Positions 1 to 6,532 of a stretch of DNA of 14,846 nucleotides are shown here, piece by piece. This DNA is from JALXCH01 sp964495805. GTDB taxonomy: Bacteria > Calditrichota > Calditrichia > RBG-13-44-9. Location: positions 1-14,846 of the forward strand of contig CAZBWV010000091.1 in assembly GCA_964495805.1 (NCBI GenBank). Reading direction: 5' to 3'. The stretch's first letter is position 1. Every line of letters begins with the position of its first letter. The notes under the pieces were generated by a model, which searched no databases, was not told where the DNA came from, and saw nothing but the letters and a program-made list of their open reading frames with translations. Position numbers and translations under genes: made by a program.

Positions 1-82
1 AACAGGATTAAAATATTGAAAATAAATCAAACGTTAAAATCTTTTAATCATCCTGAAAATCCTGTTCATCCTGTCTAAAAAA
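1..82 (+). repeat. Partial copy of the core repeat, cut by the window edge
   Basis: The stretch ends in the same right terminus as the complete core at 252-381 (ATCCTGAAAATCCTGTTC followed by ATCCTGTC), starting at position 50 here and at 356 in the next copy, a 306-nt period. The part upstream of position 50 is AT-rich and resembles the other cores only weakly, so this copy may be truncated or diverged. It belongs to the composite repeat cluster and has no coding content I can support. Confidence 0.65.
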
Positions 83-109
83 TTCAAGCGAGATGATTAG
101 GATGATGTT

Positions 110-167
110 CTCCTGAGAGTCCTCCGTTCCGCTCCTCACTGCGTTCGTCGCTTCAGTCGGAATGACA
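110..167 (-). repeat. Hairpin module A, copy 1
   Basis: A 58-nt module that reads on the minus strand as TGTCATTCCGAC, then a GC-rich interior, then GGAGGACTCTCAGGAG. It is nearly identical to the copies at 415-472 and 14645-14702. The end stem ATTCC/GGAAT is broken by one mismatch in this copy (GGACT). Confidence 0.8.
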
Positions 168-177
168 CGGTTTTTTT

Positions 178-217
178 TGTCACCCCGAGCGGAGCTTCAG
201 CGGAGTCGAGGGATCTC
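178..217 (+). repeat. Hairpin module B, copy 1
   Basis: A 40-nt module beginning TGTCACCCCGAG and ending CGAGGGATCTC. It has the same architecture as module A, but with a CCCC/GGGG-type stem. Here one stem base has changed (GGGA), which weakens the terminal pairing compared with the copies at 484-523 and 14714-14752. Confidence 0.75.
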
Positions 218-251
218 ATTTCCATCTGGCTTGTCCTTAAAAAAATTTTTG

Positions 252-381
252 GACAGGATTTACAGGATGGAACAGGATTCATTTTTAATGTTAATGATCT
301 GGCCTGTCAACCCACCTACCTGGTTGGTTTCACCAAAAATCAAAAATTTTATTTTATCCTGAAAATCCTGTTCATCCTGTC
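252..381 (+). repeat. 130-bp core repeat with terminal inverted repeats, left copy
   Basis: The element begins GACAGGATTTACAGGAT and ends ATCCTGTTCATCCTGTC, 17-nt termini that are inverted repeats with two mismatches. A further CAGGATT near the left end pairs with AATCCTG or ATCCTG near the right end, giving a stem of about 24 bp. A small hairpin TTGGT-TTC-ACCAA lies inside. Aligned by hand to the reverse complement of 14480-14609, the two copies have equal length and 115 of 130 identical positions without gaps; the mismatches concentrate in the middle. Reading frames through it differ between copies, so a protein is unlikely. It could be a MITE-like element or a structured RNA. Confidence 0.75.
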
Positions 382-414
382 TAAAAAATCAAGCTGGATG
401 AACAGGATGATGTT

Positions 415-472
415 CTCCTGAGATTCCTCCGTTCCGCTCCTCACTGCGTTCGTCGCTCCAGTCGGAATGACA
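415..472 (-). repeat. Hairpin module A, copy 2
   Basis: A 58-nt module identical over its full length to 14645-14702. On the minus strand it starts TGTCATTCCGACTGG and ends GGAGGAATCTCAGGAG, so ATTCC and GGAAT can close a stem. A perfect small palindrome, TGACAGC-GA-GCTGTCA at 468-483, links it to the adjacent module B. Confidence 0.85.
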
Positions 473-483
473 GCGAGCTGTCA

Positions 484-523
484 TGTCACCCCGAGCGGAG
501 CGATAGCGGAGTCGAGGGGTCTC
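484..523 (+). repeat. Hairpin module B, copy 2
   Basis: The module starts TGTCACCCCGAGCGGAG and ends GTCGAGGGGTCTC. ACCCC and GGGGT can pair perfectly. Its first 39 nt are identical to the copy at 14714-14752. Confidence 0.85.
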
Positions 524-574
524 CTGAGATTCCTCCACTCGCCCCAACTTCGTTGTGGCTCGGTCGGAATGACA
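521..574 (-). repeat. Hairpin module A, copy 3, variant interior
   Basis: The module keeps the conserved ends of module A (minus strand TGTCATTCCGAC at one end, GGAGGAATCTCAGGAG at the other). Its interior is different, containing GAGCCACAACGAAGTTGGGG, where CCACAAC and GTTGGGG can partly pair. Conserved ends with a replaced interior suggest that the ends and the stem are what is kept. Positions 575-667, between this module and the NFACT stop codon, hold nothing I can name. Confidence 0.7.
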
Positions 575-667
575 GGGGAAGCTATTCTGTCAGAACCACA
601 ATCTTCCAAATTCAACCAATCATGAACAAAAAATCAAACAGGATGAAAAAGTTTCTCCCGTTCTATA

Positions 668-2335
668 TTACATCTCATTCCTTAACGGCTCTACAAATAT
701 GGTTTTTGTTCGTTCCGGTATCACAGCTCCCGGGGTTGCACCACGTGGTTTCCGTACGTATTTTACCCGGGTCACCATCACCGGCACATAGCTGCTATGG
801 CGTGCCTGACTATTGGTAGCAGCCAGACGCGCCGCATATTCCAGCACATCTTTGGGCAAATTTTCCAGGCGGCGGGGATTCCGCACCACCACATGGGAAC
901 CAGCCACTCCCTGGGCATGAAGCCAGAAGTCTTCCTTATGAGCATGACGAAATGTCATCTCGTCATTTGCCCGGGCATTTTTGCCTACCCAGATTTCCCA
1001 ATCACCCCGAAAAAACGTTCGGTAGGGACGGTAGCTCTCCGCCAGCTTTTCTCCCGCCGTCTGAACCACATGCAGCGACGCCAGCTGTTTCTCAATGCGC
1101 TTTAACTGCTTAAATCCCACCTCTCCCTGTAATTCCGCCTCAATCTTTTTTAGTTCCTGCAATTGCTTTTGCAAATGCTCCAGTCGCTGAAACCGTTCCT
1201 GCTGCTTTTGCCCCACTTCCTTCGCTTTACGAAAATACACCTGAGCGTTTTCTGCTGCGCTCAGTCGGGGATTCAGTTTTACCCGGATTTCCGCCTGATC
1301 GGGATGGTAGTAATCGGTGAGAACCGCTTCTTCTGCACCGGTAGGGATGCGATGAATCTGAGAAAGAATTAATTCCCCGGTTCGCTGAAACCGTTCCTGC
1401 AACTCTTTCTGACCGGGTATGTTTTTCAGATTGGATATCACTCCTTCCAGTTGAGCCATTTTCCGACGCAAATGTTTTTCAATATTCTCCCGCCTGGTCA
1501 GCAGGTTTTCCTGACGTAACCGGAGTAAAACAAAACGTGCCAAAGCTTCATTGACCGCCGGATAACGTTCTTCCACCAGAGCATTCAGGGAGCAGAAGTG
1601 AGTCAGAGTCATCATTTGAGGAAAACGATCCTGAAAATAAATGCGCGGAGAATCGCTGCGGCATTGCCGAAAGAAGTCGTTAATGTGCCGATGTATTTCC
1701 CTCAGCTCATCCGGAGCAAACACGGTATTCGTTTGCTGAAAGTTCAAGCCAGTGCGGCAAGCAATTTCTGCCAACACTTCCGGGGTCAGAAAATAAAATC
1801 GCCGTTTTAAAAAATATTCCAGCGGTGCCTTCTCACCCTTCTGAATCAGTTCGACAAACTCATCGCCGGTTAGTTGCAGGGGATCAACAAAATTACCGGA
1901 TTTCAGACGGTATTCCGTTCCCCGATATTTTTTCGCCTTTTTAAAGGCGTTTTGAATCACCTTCTGAGCATCCAGCAGGAAAAAATTGGCGTGATTGCGG
2001 AAGAATTGCAAATAGAACCGCTCCTGCGTCCCGACAAACCGCATTATCACAACGCGTTCGTAGGGAAGCAGCTCCACTGCGCCAATGCGACGTCCCACTA
2101 ATTCAGAGAGCACATCGGTACTATTGCGGGCGCGTCGGATCGGTTCCCTCAAAAGCAGAGTGGGATAGGATGGATGGGCAGATAGAAGCAGGTGCCACAA
2201 TTTGCCATTCTCAGACTCTATTTCCAGTATCTGCTCATTTTTCATCTGGGTAAAACTGGCCCGGATGGTAGCGTTTCGAAGCGGTTCCTGTAAATCGTTT
2301 ACCTGTCGAAGGAGTGTGAAGTAGTGAAGAAACAA
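668..2335 (-). CDS. rqcH: NFACT family protein, RqcH-like ribosome quality-control factor
   Basis: This 555-residue protein has the size and domain order of NFACT/RqcH proteins: an NFACT-N region (about 1-175), a helix-hairpin-helix-like stretch (about 180-225, with LTPEVLAEIACRTGL), long coiled coils (about 282-325 and 365-425) and a C-terminal NFACT-R domain (about 443-550, with WVGKNARANDEMTFRHAHK, DFWLHAQGVAGSHVVVRNP and VKYVRKPRGATPGAV). In Bacillus RqcH binds obstructed 50S subunits and recruits tRNA to add alanine tails to stalled chains; that role is inferred here from the family. The start is TTG with a GGAGAAG site 7 nt upstream; no ATG lies upstream before an in-frame stop. The Asp-Arg pair needed in RqcH appears to be Glu93-Arg94 here, so the activity may differ from the Bacillus enzyme. 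It is the last gene of the minus-strand block, 20 nt after a possible small ORF. Confidence 0.9.
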   Translation of the reverse strand: MFLHYFTLLRQVNDLQEPLRNATIRASFTQMKNEQILEIESENGKLWHLLLSAHPSYPTLLLREPIRRARNSTDVLSELVGRRIGAVELLPYERVVIMRFVGTQERFYLQFFRNHANFFLLDAQKVIQNAFKKAKKYRGTEYRLKSGNFVDPLQLTGDEFVELIQKGEKAPLEYFLKRRFYFLTPEVLAEIACRTGLNFQQTNTVFAPDELREIHRHINDFFRQCRSDSPRIYFQDRFPQMMTLTHFCSLNALVEERYPAVNEALARFVLLRLRQENLLTRRENIEKHLRRKMAQLEGVISNLKNIPGQKELQERFQRTGELILSQIHRIPTGAEEAVLTDYYHPDQAEIRVKLNPRLSAAENAQVYFRKAKEVGQKQQERFQRLEHLQKQLQELKKIEAELQGEVGFKQLKRIEKQLASLHVVQTAGEKLAESYRPYRTFFRGDWEIWVGKNARANDEMTFRHAHKEDFWLHAQGVAGSHVVVRNPRRLENLPKDVLEYAARLAATNSQARHSSYVPVMVTRVKYVRKPRGATPGAVIPERTKTIFVEPLRNEM

Positions 2336-2342
2336 AGGATTT

Positions 2343-2349
2343 CTTCTCC
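2343..2349 (-). promoter_or_regulatory. Shine-Dalgarno site deciding the TTG start of the NFACT gene
   Basis: On the minus strand GGAGAAG lies 7 nt before TTG at 2335. No ATG or GTG is available in frame between this point and the upstream stop codon, so this site is the main support for the TTG start. Confidence 0.6.
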
Positions 2350-2355
2350 GTTCAA

Positions 2356-2592
2356 TTAACCATTTAAGCTTTTCGGGAGCACCACAAAAATTTGAAAATC
2401 AATCTTCTTTCTTTCTGAACTCAGAATCGGATGCATTTCTCTCAGATTAAATTTAAAGAATGGGATCGGTATCCGGAAGCCCACGCGATAATCCCAAAAG
2501 TTGAAGTTATTCAGCACCTTCCGTTCCAAACTGTTTGGTGGCAGTTCTTTGTAAGTTTTAATGAAGATTTGAAATTTAGAGTTCTCCTTCCA
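2356..2592 (-). CDS. Possible unannotated small ORF or gene remnant between the ATPase and NFACT genes
   Basis: The minus strand is open for about 78 codons from an in-frame TGA inside the 3' end of the ATPase gene to TAA at 2356, and it ends 20 nt before the NFACT start. The conceptual product contains KFQIFIKTYKELPP, FNFWDYRVGFRIPIPFF and KKIDFQIFVVLPKSLNG; I do not recognise the family. Its codon choice resembles the neighbouring genes (all three or so valines GTG, leucine mostly CTG), whereas the opposite strand reading, also open, uses GTT and CTT. The weakness is the start: there is no ATG near the 5' end, only ATT or ATC and a TTG at codon 23 without a clear ribosome binding site. It could be a small gene with an unusual start, an eroded fragment, or chance. 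Confidence 0.3.
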   Translation of the reverse strand, partial: WKENSKFQIFIKTYKELPPNSLERKVLNNFNFWDYRVGFRIPIPFFKFNLREMHPILSSERKKIDFQIFVVLPKSLNG

Positions 2593-5005
2593 GATTCACC
2601 TGGTTTCCTCCTAACAGTTCCGCATGGTGCGGATGGCAGGTAAGCACAATCAGCTGATGTGATCGGGCGAATTGGCGCAACAATTCCACCGCTGCCTGTT
2701 GCCGTTCCGGATCCAGGTCCACCAGGGGATCGTCCATAATCAGAAACCCCCTTCGTTCGCGCAGGAAATATTCCGCCATGGAGAGTCGCAACGCCAGCGC
2801 CAGCCCGTCCTTTGCTCCCACCGAAAGCCAGTCCACCTGTAACGCAACTCCATCCTTGCGCACCACTTTTTCCGGCACCCCTTCCTTTAATTGCACTTCC
2901 TGATACCGCTCCCCGGTTAAAAGACGTAAATACGCCACGAACCGATTCACCCAGGGCTGCAGGGTTTCCCCATCCATTTGTGTTTTTAAATCGATAAACC
3001 GCTTCCGAAGAATCTCCATTGCTCGCCCCAACCGAAGTTTTTGCTGAAATGCCGCTTCCAGTTCTCGAAGACGCTCACGCAATGTTTCGCTGCTTTCATC
3101 CGGCTCCCGGGCATCCATCTCCGCTTTACGAATGCGTAATTCACTCAACTGACTTTCCTGATCCCGCAACTGCTGCTCCTTTTCTTCAAACATCCGGATA
3201 AACACCTCCACACTCTCCACACCTTCCGGTGGCTGAGCTAATTGTTCCAGTTTACCCTGTACCGATTTCCGCTCCTGACGCAACTCTATCAGTCGATCCA
3301 GGAGCTTTTCCGGATTGTGAAACTCTTCCTGCCATTTACGGATTTGCTCCTGGGCCTCCTCCAAACGGCTTTCCATTTGAACTTGTTTCATCTGCACAGA
3401 GGAGATATCTTCCATCACCGCAGAAAGCGACCGGAGGGACTGCACATCCTCTGCCTGCTCCGCCAGCGCCTGGAGTTCTTCCCGGTTATGCCCTCCTAAA
3501 AGTTGATTGAGCTGATCTTTCAATAGAGCCAGTTGTGAATCCAGCTCCCGGTGATGGTGGAGCACTGCTTCGCCCTGTTCAAGATTTTCAATCTGGCACT
3601 TTGCCAATAATTCCATCTCCTCCCGCTGCAAAGCCTGCAGGGACCTTTGCACTGCCTCCACATTGAGCTCACCGGATACAACGGTAACTTCCAGATTATC
3701 GTGTTTTATCCGGATGCTACCTGAAGCGGTGAGCGAATGGGGTTCTTTCGGCGAAACGTGTATCTCCTGCTCTGGTTCCAATCCGATTTGAACCTGTACA
3801 ACTTCCGGCACACGGGTCTTCAGTTGCACCTGCAAACTGGCTGCCTTCAATGTGGCGGATAGCTGGCTACGTTCACGATCAATTTCTCTCAATCGTTTGA
3901 CGTCGGGCTCCGACACCGGAGACAACCGGTTCTTTTCTGTGTTAAGCCGGTGGATTTCCTTTTCCCGCTTTTCCACTTCCTGCCACAGTTTCAATTTCTC
4001 CTGAAGCTCCTGCGCCTTCTCCACTCTTGATTTTTCTTCCAGCAGGGCAGATAACCGCTGGTTTAGTTCTTCCAACTTCGGTTGCATTTCCCGAATGCGC
4101 TGTTCCAGCACCGGCCACTGTTGGTTGATATCGCGCAACCGGTTTTCTTCCTGTTCCAGCCGTTGCAAACGCTCCTCTAACACTGCCCGTTCCCGCAATT
4201 CGTTAATCTGCTGGTGATGCGTTTCGACAAATTCCCTGATTTCCTGCACTTCTCTTTCCATTTGTTCCACCCGGGCATTCAGCCTATCCCGTTCCTGCTC
4301 GAACGCTTCCACCTGATGCAGGTTCTCACGTATGGTCTCCAGTTCATAATATGCCTGCAGGATTTCGCCCACTTCTTTTTGCCAGGGATGCCGGATGCCC
4401 CGGTTGCCCGCAGGTAAATTCAGCCGGGCATCCCAGTGGCTGAACAACTGGTGATACCGCTTTTCGATCATCTGTTCCAGTTTTTCGATGGACACTCCAC
4501 CGGTTTCGAACACCGCCCGACGAAGAAGGTTATTCAGGTCATTGCGGGGAGCCGACTCCTGCTGCAGAGCTCGCCAGGTTTCGGTGAGCCGATTCTGCTG
4601 AACAATCAGCACATGCTGATACGTGGCTTGATGATATCCGGTTAATCGTTGCAATATCTCCTGAACTGTTGCGTCGTCCGAAACTACCGAACCATCCGGC
4701 AGCGTCATCCTCGCCTGTTTTTCTGCCCCCCAGCTTTTGCTCACCTGGTATTCCCCGTCCTGTTCCAGCAGTAACGTAACCCGAATGGTATCCCCGCCGC
4801 CAGCGGGAAGAAACGGAGCAACACGGTTACGGAATTCCCTGGCTGAAGTGAGCACTCGTTGAAAAAGAATCAGCTGGATTGCCTGCACCAGCGTGCTCTT
4901 CCCCGCCTCGTTCGGTCCCACTATCACGTTGAGCCCGGGCCGGAATGAAACGGTGCGCCGGGAAATTCCCGCAAAAGGATGAAGGGTAACTTCCCGAAGA
5001 ATCAT
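2576..5005 (-). CDS. SbcC/YhaN-like coiled-coil ATPase (SMC/Rad50 superfamily)
   Basis: This 809-residue protein has the split ABC ATPase design of Rad50-like proteins. Walker A is GPNEAGKST (30-38), a Q-loop lies near Q136-Q137, the signature is LSVGAKDG (727-734), Walker B is FLIMDDP (754-760), a D-loop follows at LVDLD (761-765) and the H-loop is H791. Coiled coils fill about 225-385 and 450-670. The Walker B pair is Asp-Asp where SbcC has Asp-Glu, and there is no CxxC zinc hook; only two cysteines exist (C470, C790). At the coil apex (about 389-450) sits a strand-rich, coil-free insert. These traits fit YhaN-type ATPases better than classical SbcC. It should power the nuclease encoded just upstream, acting on DNA ends or hairpins. 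The genes overlap at ATGA, with a perfect Shine-Dalgarno site. The function is inferred from the family. Confidence 0.88.
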   Translation of the reverse strand: MILREVTLHPFAGISRRTVSFRPGLNVIVGPNEAGKSTLVQAIQLILFQRVLTSAREFRNRVAPFLPAGGGDTIRVTLLLEQDGEYQVSKSWGAEKQARMTLPDGSVVSDDATVQEILQRLTGYHQATYQHVLIVQQNRLTETWRALQQESAPRNDLNNLLRRAVFETGGVSIEKLEQMIEKRYHQLFSHWDARLNLPAGNRGIRHPWQKEVGEILQAYYELETIRENLHQVEAFEQERDRLNARVEQMEREVQEIREFVETHHQQINELRERAVLEERLQRLEQEENRLRDINQQWPVLEQRIREMQPKLEELNQRLSALLEEKSRVEKAQELQEKLKLWQEVEKREKEIHRLNTEKNRLSPVSEPDVKRLREIDRERSQLSATLKAASLQVQLKTRVPEVVQVQIGLEPEQEIHVSPKEPHSLTASGSIRIKHDNLEVTVVSGELNVEAVQRSLQALQREEMELLAKCQIENLEQGEAVLHHHRELDSQLALLKDQLNQLLGGHNREELQALAEQAEDVQSLRSLSAVMEDISSVQMKQVQMESRLEEAQEQIRKWQEEFHNPEKLLDRLIELRQERKSVQGKLEQLAQPPEGVESVEVFIRMFEEKEQQLRDQESQLSELRIRKAEMDAREPDESSETLRERLRELEAAFQQKLRLGRAMEILRKRFIDLKTQMDGETLQPWVNRFVAYLRLLTGERYQEVQLKEGVPEKVVRKDGVALQVDWLSVGAKDGLALALRLSMAEYFLRERRGFLIMDDPLVDLDPERQQAAVELLRQFARSHQLIVLTCHPHHAELLGGNQVNLEGEL

Positions 5006-6123
5006 TTCCGCACCTCCTGAATCATCTCATAAGCCAGCTGAAGAGCCAGTTCATCCTCTTCACTCAGAGCAGTCAGTAACCGATGCGGAAAAGAACCTTC
5101 AACAAACTCTCTGTCGATGTCTTCCCGGGTAATCTTTCGCAGCAACCCTGCGGTATCTACCTGCAGATAAAAAAATTCTTTCTCCAGTTCACCGATCAGC
5201 TCGTGCAGCTCCTGGAATTGTTCGTCGGGTATGCGTCCGATAAAACGCAATTGGAGTAACGTATTCGTCGAATCAACAGAGCGGAGCCGTTCCCGCACCG
5301 TTCGCATATCCGGAAATTGAGATAAATCAATGGAAATTTGCTGGAACCGGTACTGTCCGGTGGTAAGAGCCCGATAGTGCACGGTTCCATCATCTTCCAA
5401 TTCCAGGAGCCAGGCGGAACCGCTATGGGTGCAATCGAACCCATCCGGTTCAGGAGTTGCCGGGAAGAATATGCGCTGCCCGCGACCCTCTTCTTCCGCC
5501 GGGAAGCGCTGGTGGGTATGCCCCAATAGCCACACCTGTACGGGGATCTCCTCCAGCTCTGCGGGGGTCATGGGATAATATCTTTCATCGAAATCCGGCG
5601 AAAACCCCTGCAAACTACCGTGGGCAATGCCAATATGAAACGGAACTCCGTCGTCCGGTTGAATGTTTTTCATCCAGCCCAATTGGTTTTGGGGGGAATG
5701 CTTGGCGGTGCAGGGAGCGGGATAAACATGCACATCCAGGTCGAACTCCTGTAGCGGGTAAACACGTGGCTCGGATAACACCAGAGCGGTCTCCGGCAGA
5801 TGTTCTTCCATTGTTTTCCATAAAAGCGAATTGCTGCCGCTATAGAAATCGTGATTACCGGGCAGAAGCAGCAGAGCCGCTCCTTGAAATTTTCTCAAGA
5901 TAGCGGCGGTCCGAATGACATCCTTTCGGGGAATTCCCTGACGGTGGAACAAATCGCCTGCCACCACAAATAGCTGGCAGCGATGTTCATTCGCCATCTC
6001 TACCATACGCTCAAGGGTACGAAATCGCACTTCCTGAAGCGCTTCCTGAACCGATGCGGGATATCCGCGGGTGAACTTCATCCCCAGATGTACATCAGCG
6101 GTGTGAAAAATACGCAAACTCAC
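5002..6123 (-). CDS. SbcD/YhaO-like metallophosphoesterase DNA nuclease
   Basis: This 373-residue calcineurin-like phosphoesterase has all metal-binding motifs of the Mre11/SbcD superfamily: D10-V-H12 (HTADVHLG), G56-D57 (VVAGDLFH), G89-N-H-D92, H168 (GIAHGS) and G201-H-T-H204. The C-terminal third (about 265-373) is helical and likely contacts the ATPase, as in Mre11. Expected activity is Mn-dependent exo/endonuclease on DNA ends, regulated by the partner ATPase. The start is GTG at 6123 with AGGGG 5 nt upstream; the first residues (SLRIFHTADVH) are the canonical N-terminus, so nothing longer is needed. The stop overlaps the ATPase start by 4 nt, indicating translational coupling. A candidate promoter lies at 6149-6178. 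Choosing between SbcD and YhaO names is not possible from sequence alone. Confidence 0.92.
   Translation of the reverse strand: MSLRIFHTADVHLGMKFTRGYPASVQEALQEVRFRTLERMVEMANEHRCQLFVVAGDLFHRQGIPRKDVIRTAAILRKFQGAALLLLPGNHDFYSGSNSLLWKTMEEHLPETALVLSEPRVYPLQEFDLDVHVYPAPCTAKHSPQNQLGWMKNIQPDDGVPFHIGIAHGSLQGFSPDFDERYYPMTPAELEEIPVQVWLLGHTHQRFPAEEEGRGQRIFFPATPEPDGFDCTHSGSAWLLELEDDGTVHYRALTTGQYRFQQISIDLSQFPDMRTVRERLRSVDSTNTLLQLRFIGRIPDEQFQELHELIGELEKEFFYLQVDTAGLLRKITREDIDREFVEGSFPHRLLTALSEEDELALQLAYEMIQEVRK
5012..5018 (-). promoter_or_regulatory. Perfect Shine-Dalgarno site for the ATPase gene inside the nuclease gene
   Basis: On the minus strand AGGAGGT lies 6 nt before the ATG at 5005, within the last codons of the nuclease gene. 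It matches the anti-SD sequence fully, supports the chosen start and shows that this organism uses SD-led initiation. Confidence 0.85.
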
Positions 6124-6148
6124 CGTAACCCCTTCGTTTGTAACCAGG

Positions 6149-6178
6149 AATTTACCCTGCCAGCAGGGGGAAAATCAA
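6149..6178 (-). promoter_or_regulatory. Candidate promoter of the nuclease-ATPase operon with a palindromic spacer
   Basis: On the minus strand TTGATT (6173-6178) is followed by 18 nt and TAAATT (6149-6154), placing transcription start about 18 nt before the GTG. The same hexamers precede the tRNA gene. The spacer holds the perfect inverted repeat CCCTGC-TG-GCAGGG (6155-6168), a possible operator. The assignment is by pattern only. Confidence 0.45.
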
Positions 6179-6261
6179 TTCCCCTTTTTGTTTGGTGAAC
6201 AATGAAACAGGATGTTCTTCCGGTATGTTGCATCAGAAATCGTCCTGAATCGCTTGCCAGA

Positions 6262-6291
6262 TAAAAAGAAAGCCATGCGCGCTGCATGGCT
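6262..6291 (-). terminator. Rho-independent terminator of the tRNA-Thr gene
   Basis: On the minus strand AGCCATGC, a 5-nt loop AGCGC and GCATGGCT form a perfect 8-bp hairpin (6271-6291), followed directly by the T-rich tract TTCTTTTT. It begins 12 nt after the tRNA discriminator base and closes a one-gene transcription unit. Confidence 0.9.
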
Positions 6292-6302
6292 CCGATAATT
6301 TG

Positions 6303-6375
6303 AGCCACCGTGCGGATTCGAACCGCAGACCTAGTGATTACGAATCACTTGCTCTACCAGCTGAGCTACGGTGGC
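6303..6375 (-). tRNA. tRNA-Thr, anticodon CGU
   Basis: A 73-nt minus-strand cloverleaf: acceptor GCCACCG/CGGTGGC (7 bp), D arm GCTC/GAGC, anticodon stem AGTGA/TCACT with loop TTCGTAA (anticodon CGT in DNA, reading ACG threonine codons), a 5-nt variable loop AGGTC, and T arm TGCGG-TTCGAAT-CCGCA. The discriminator is T. CCA is not encoded (TCAAAT follows), so the tail must be added after transcription. All stems pair fully, so the gene looks functional. It has its own promoter and terminator. Confidence 0.97.
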
Positions 6376-6395
6376 CTCTTAGTTTTGGCGCGCTA

Positions 6396-6424
6396 AATTT
6401 AAACGAAAATCCGGGAAGAATCAA
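6396..6424 (-). promoter_or_regulatory. Promoter of the tRNA-Thr gene
   Basis: On the minus strand TTGATT (6419-6424), a 17-nt spacer and TAAATT (6396-6401) are followed by the GC-rich stretch TAGCGCGCC, the kind of discriminator seen in stringently controlled stable-RNA promoters. The likely start point is around 6388-6389, about 13 nt before the mature tRNA. Confidence 0.6.
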
Positions 6425-6532
6425 TTGGAATTTTTTAAGCCCGCCGGTATTCGCCAGATTGTGGAAGGTAGATAAAACCACCCTCGTTTCAGGAAAATTT
6501 CCCCTGAGTGGACGCATTCACACACAGGTCTG

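Noticed and set aside
162..362. 66-codon reading frame across module B and the left core
   Set aside because: The frame translates repeat DNA (its end corresponds to the ATCCTGAAAATCCTG terminus) and is not kept in the right copy, where the same orientation gives a different peptide. No ribosome binding site.
1..580. CRISPR array
   Set aside because: Repeats recur in the left cluster, but units are about 300 nt with modules of different kinds, and no regular spacers or cas genes are present.
581..611. Terminator for the NFACT gene (GGAAG...CTTCC with inner TTCTGTCAGAA)
   Set aside because: The stem is short and interrupted, and no T-tract follows on the minus strand.
2431..2643. 70-codon plus-strand frame between the NFACT and ATPase genes
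   Set aside because: Its codons (Val GTT, Leu CTT) are unlike the neighbouring genes, it has no ribosome binding site and it runs antisense into the ATPase 3' end.
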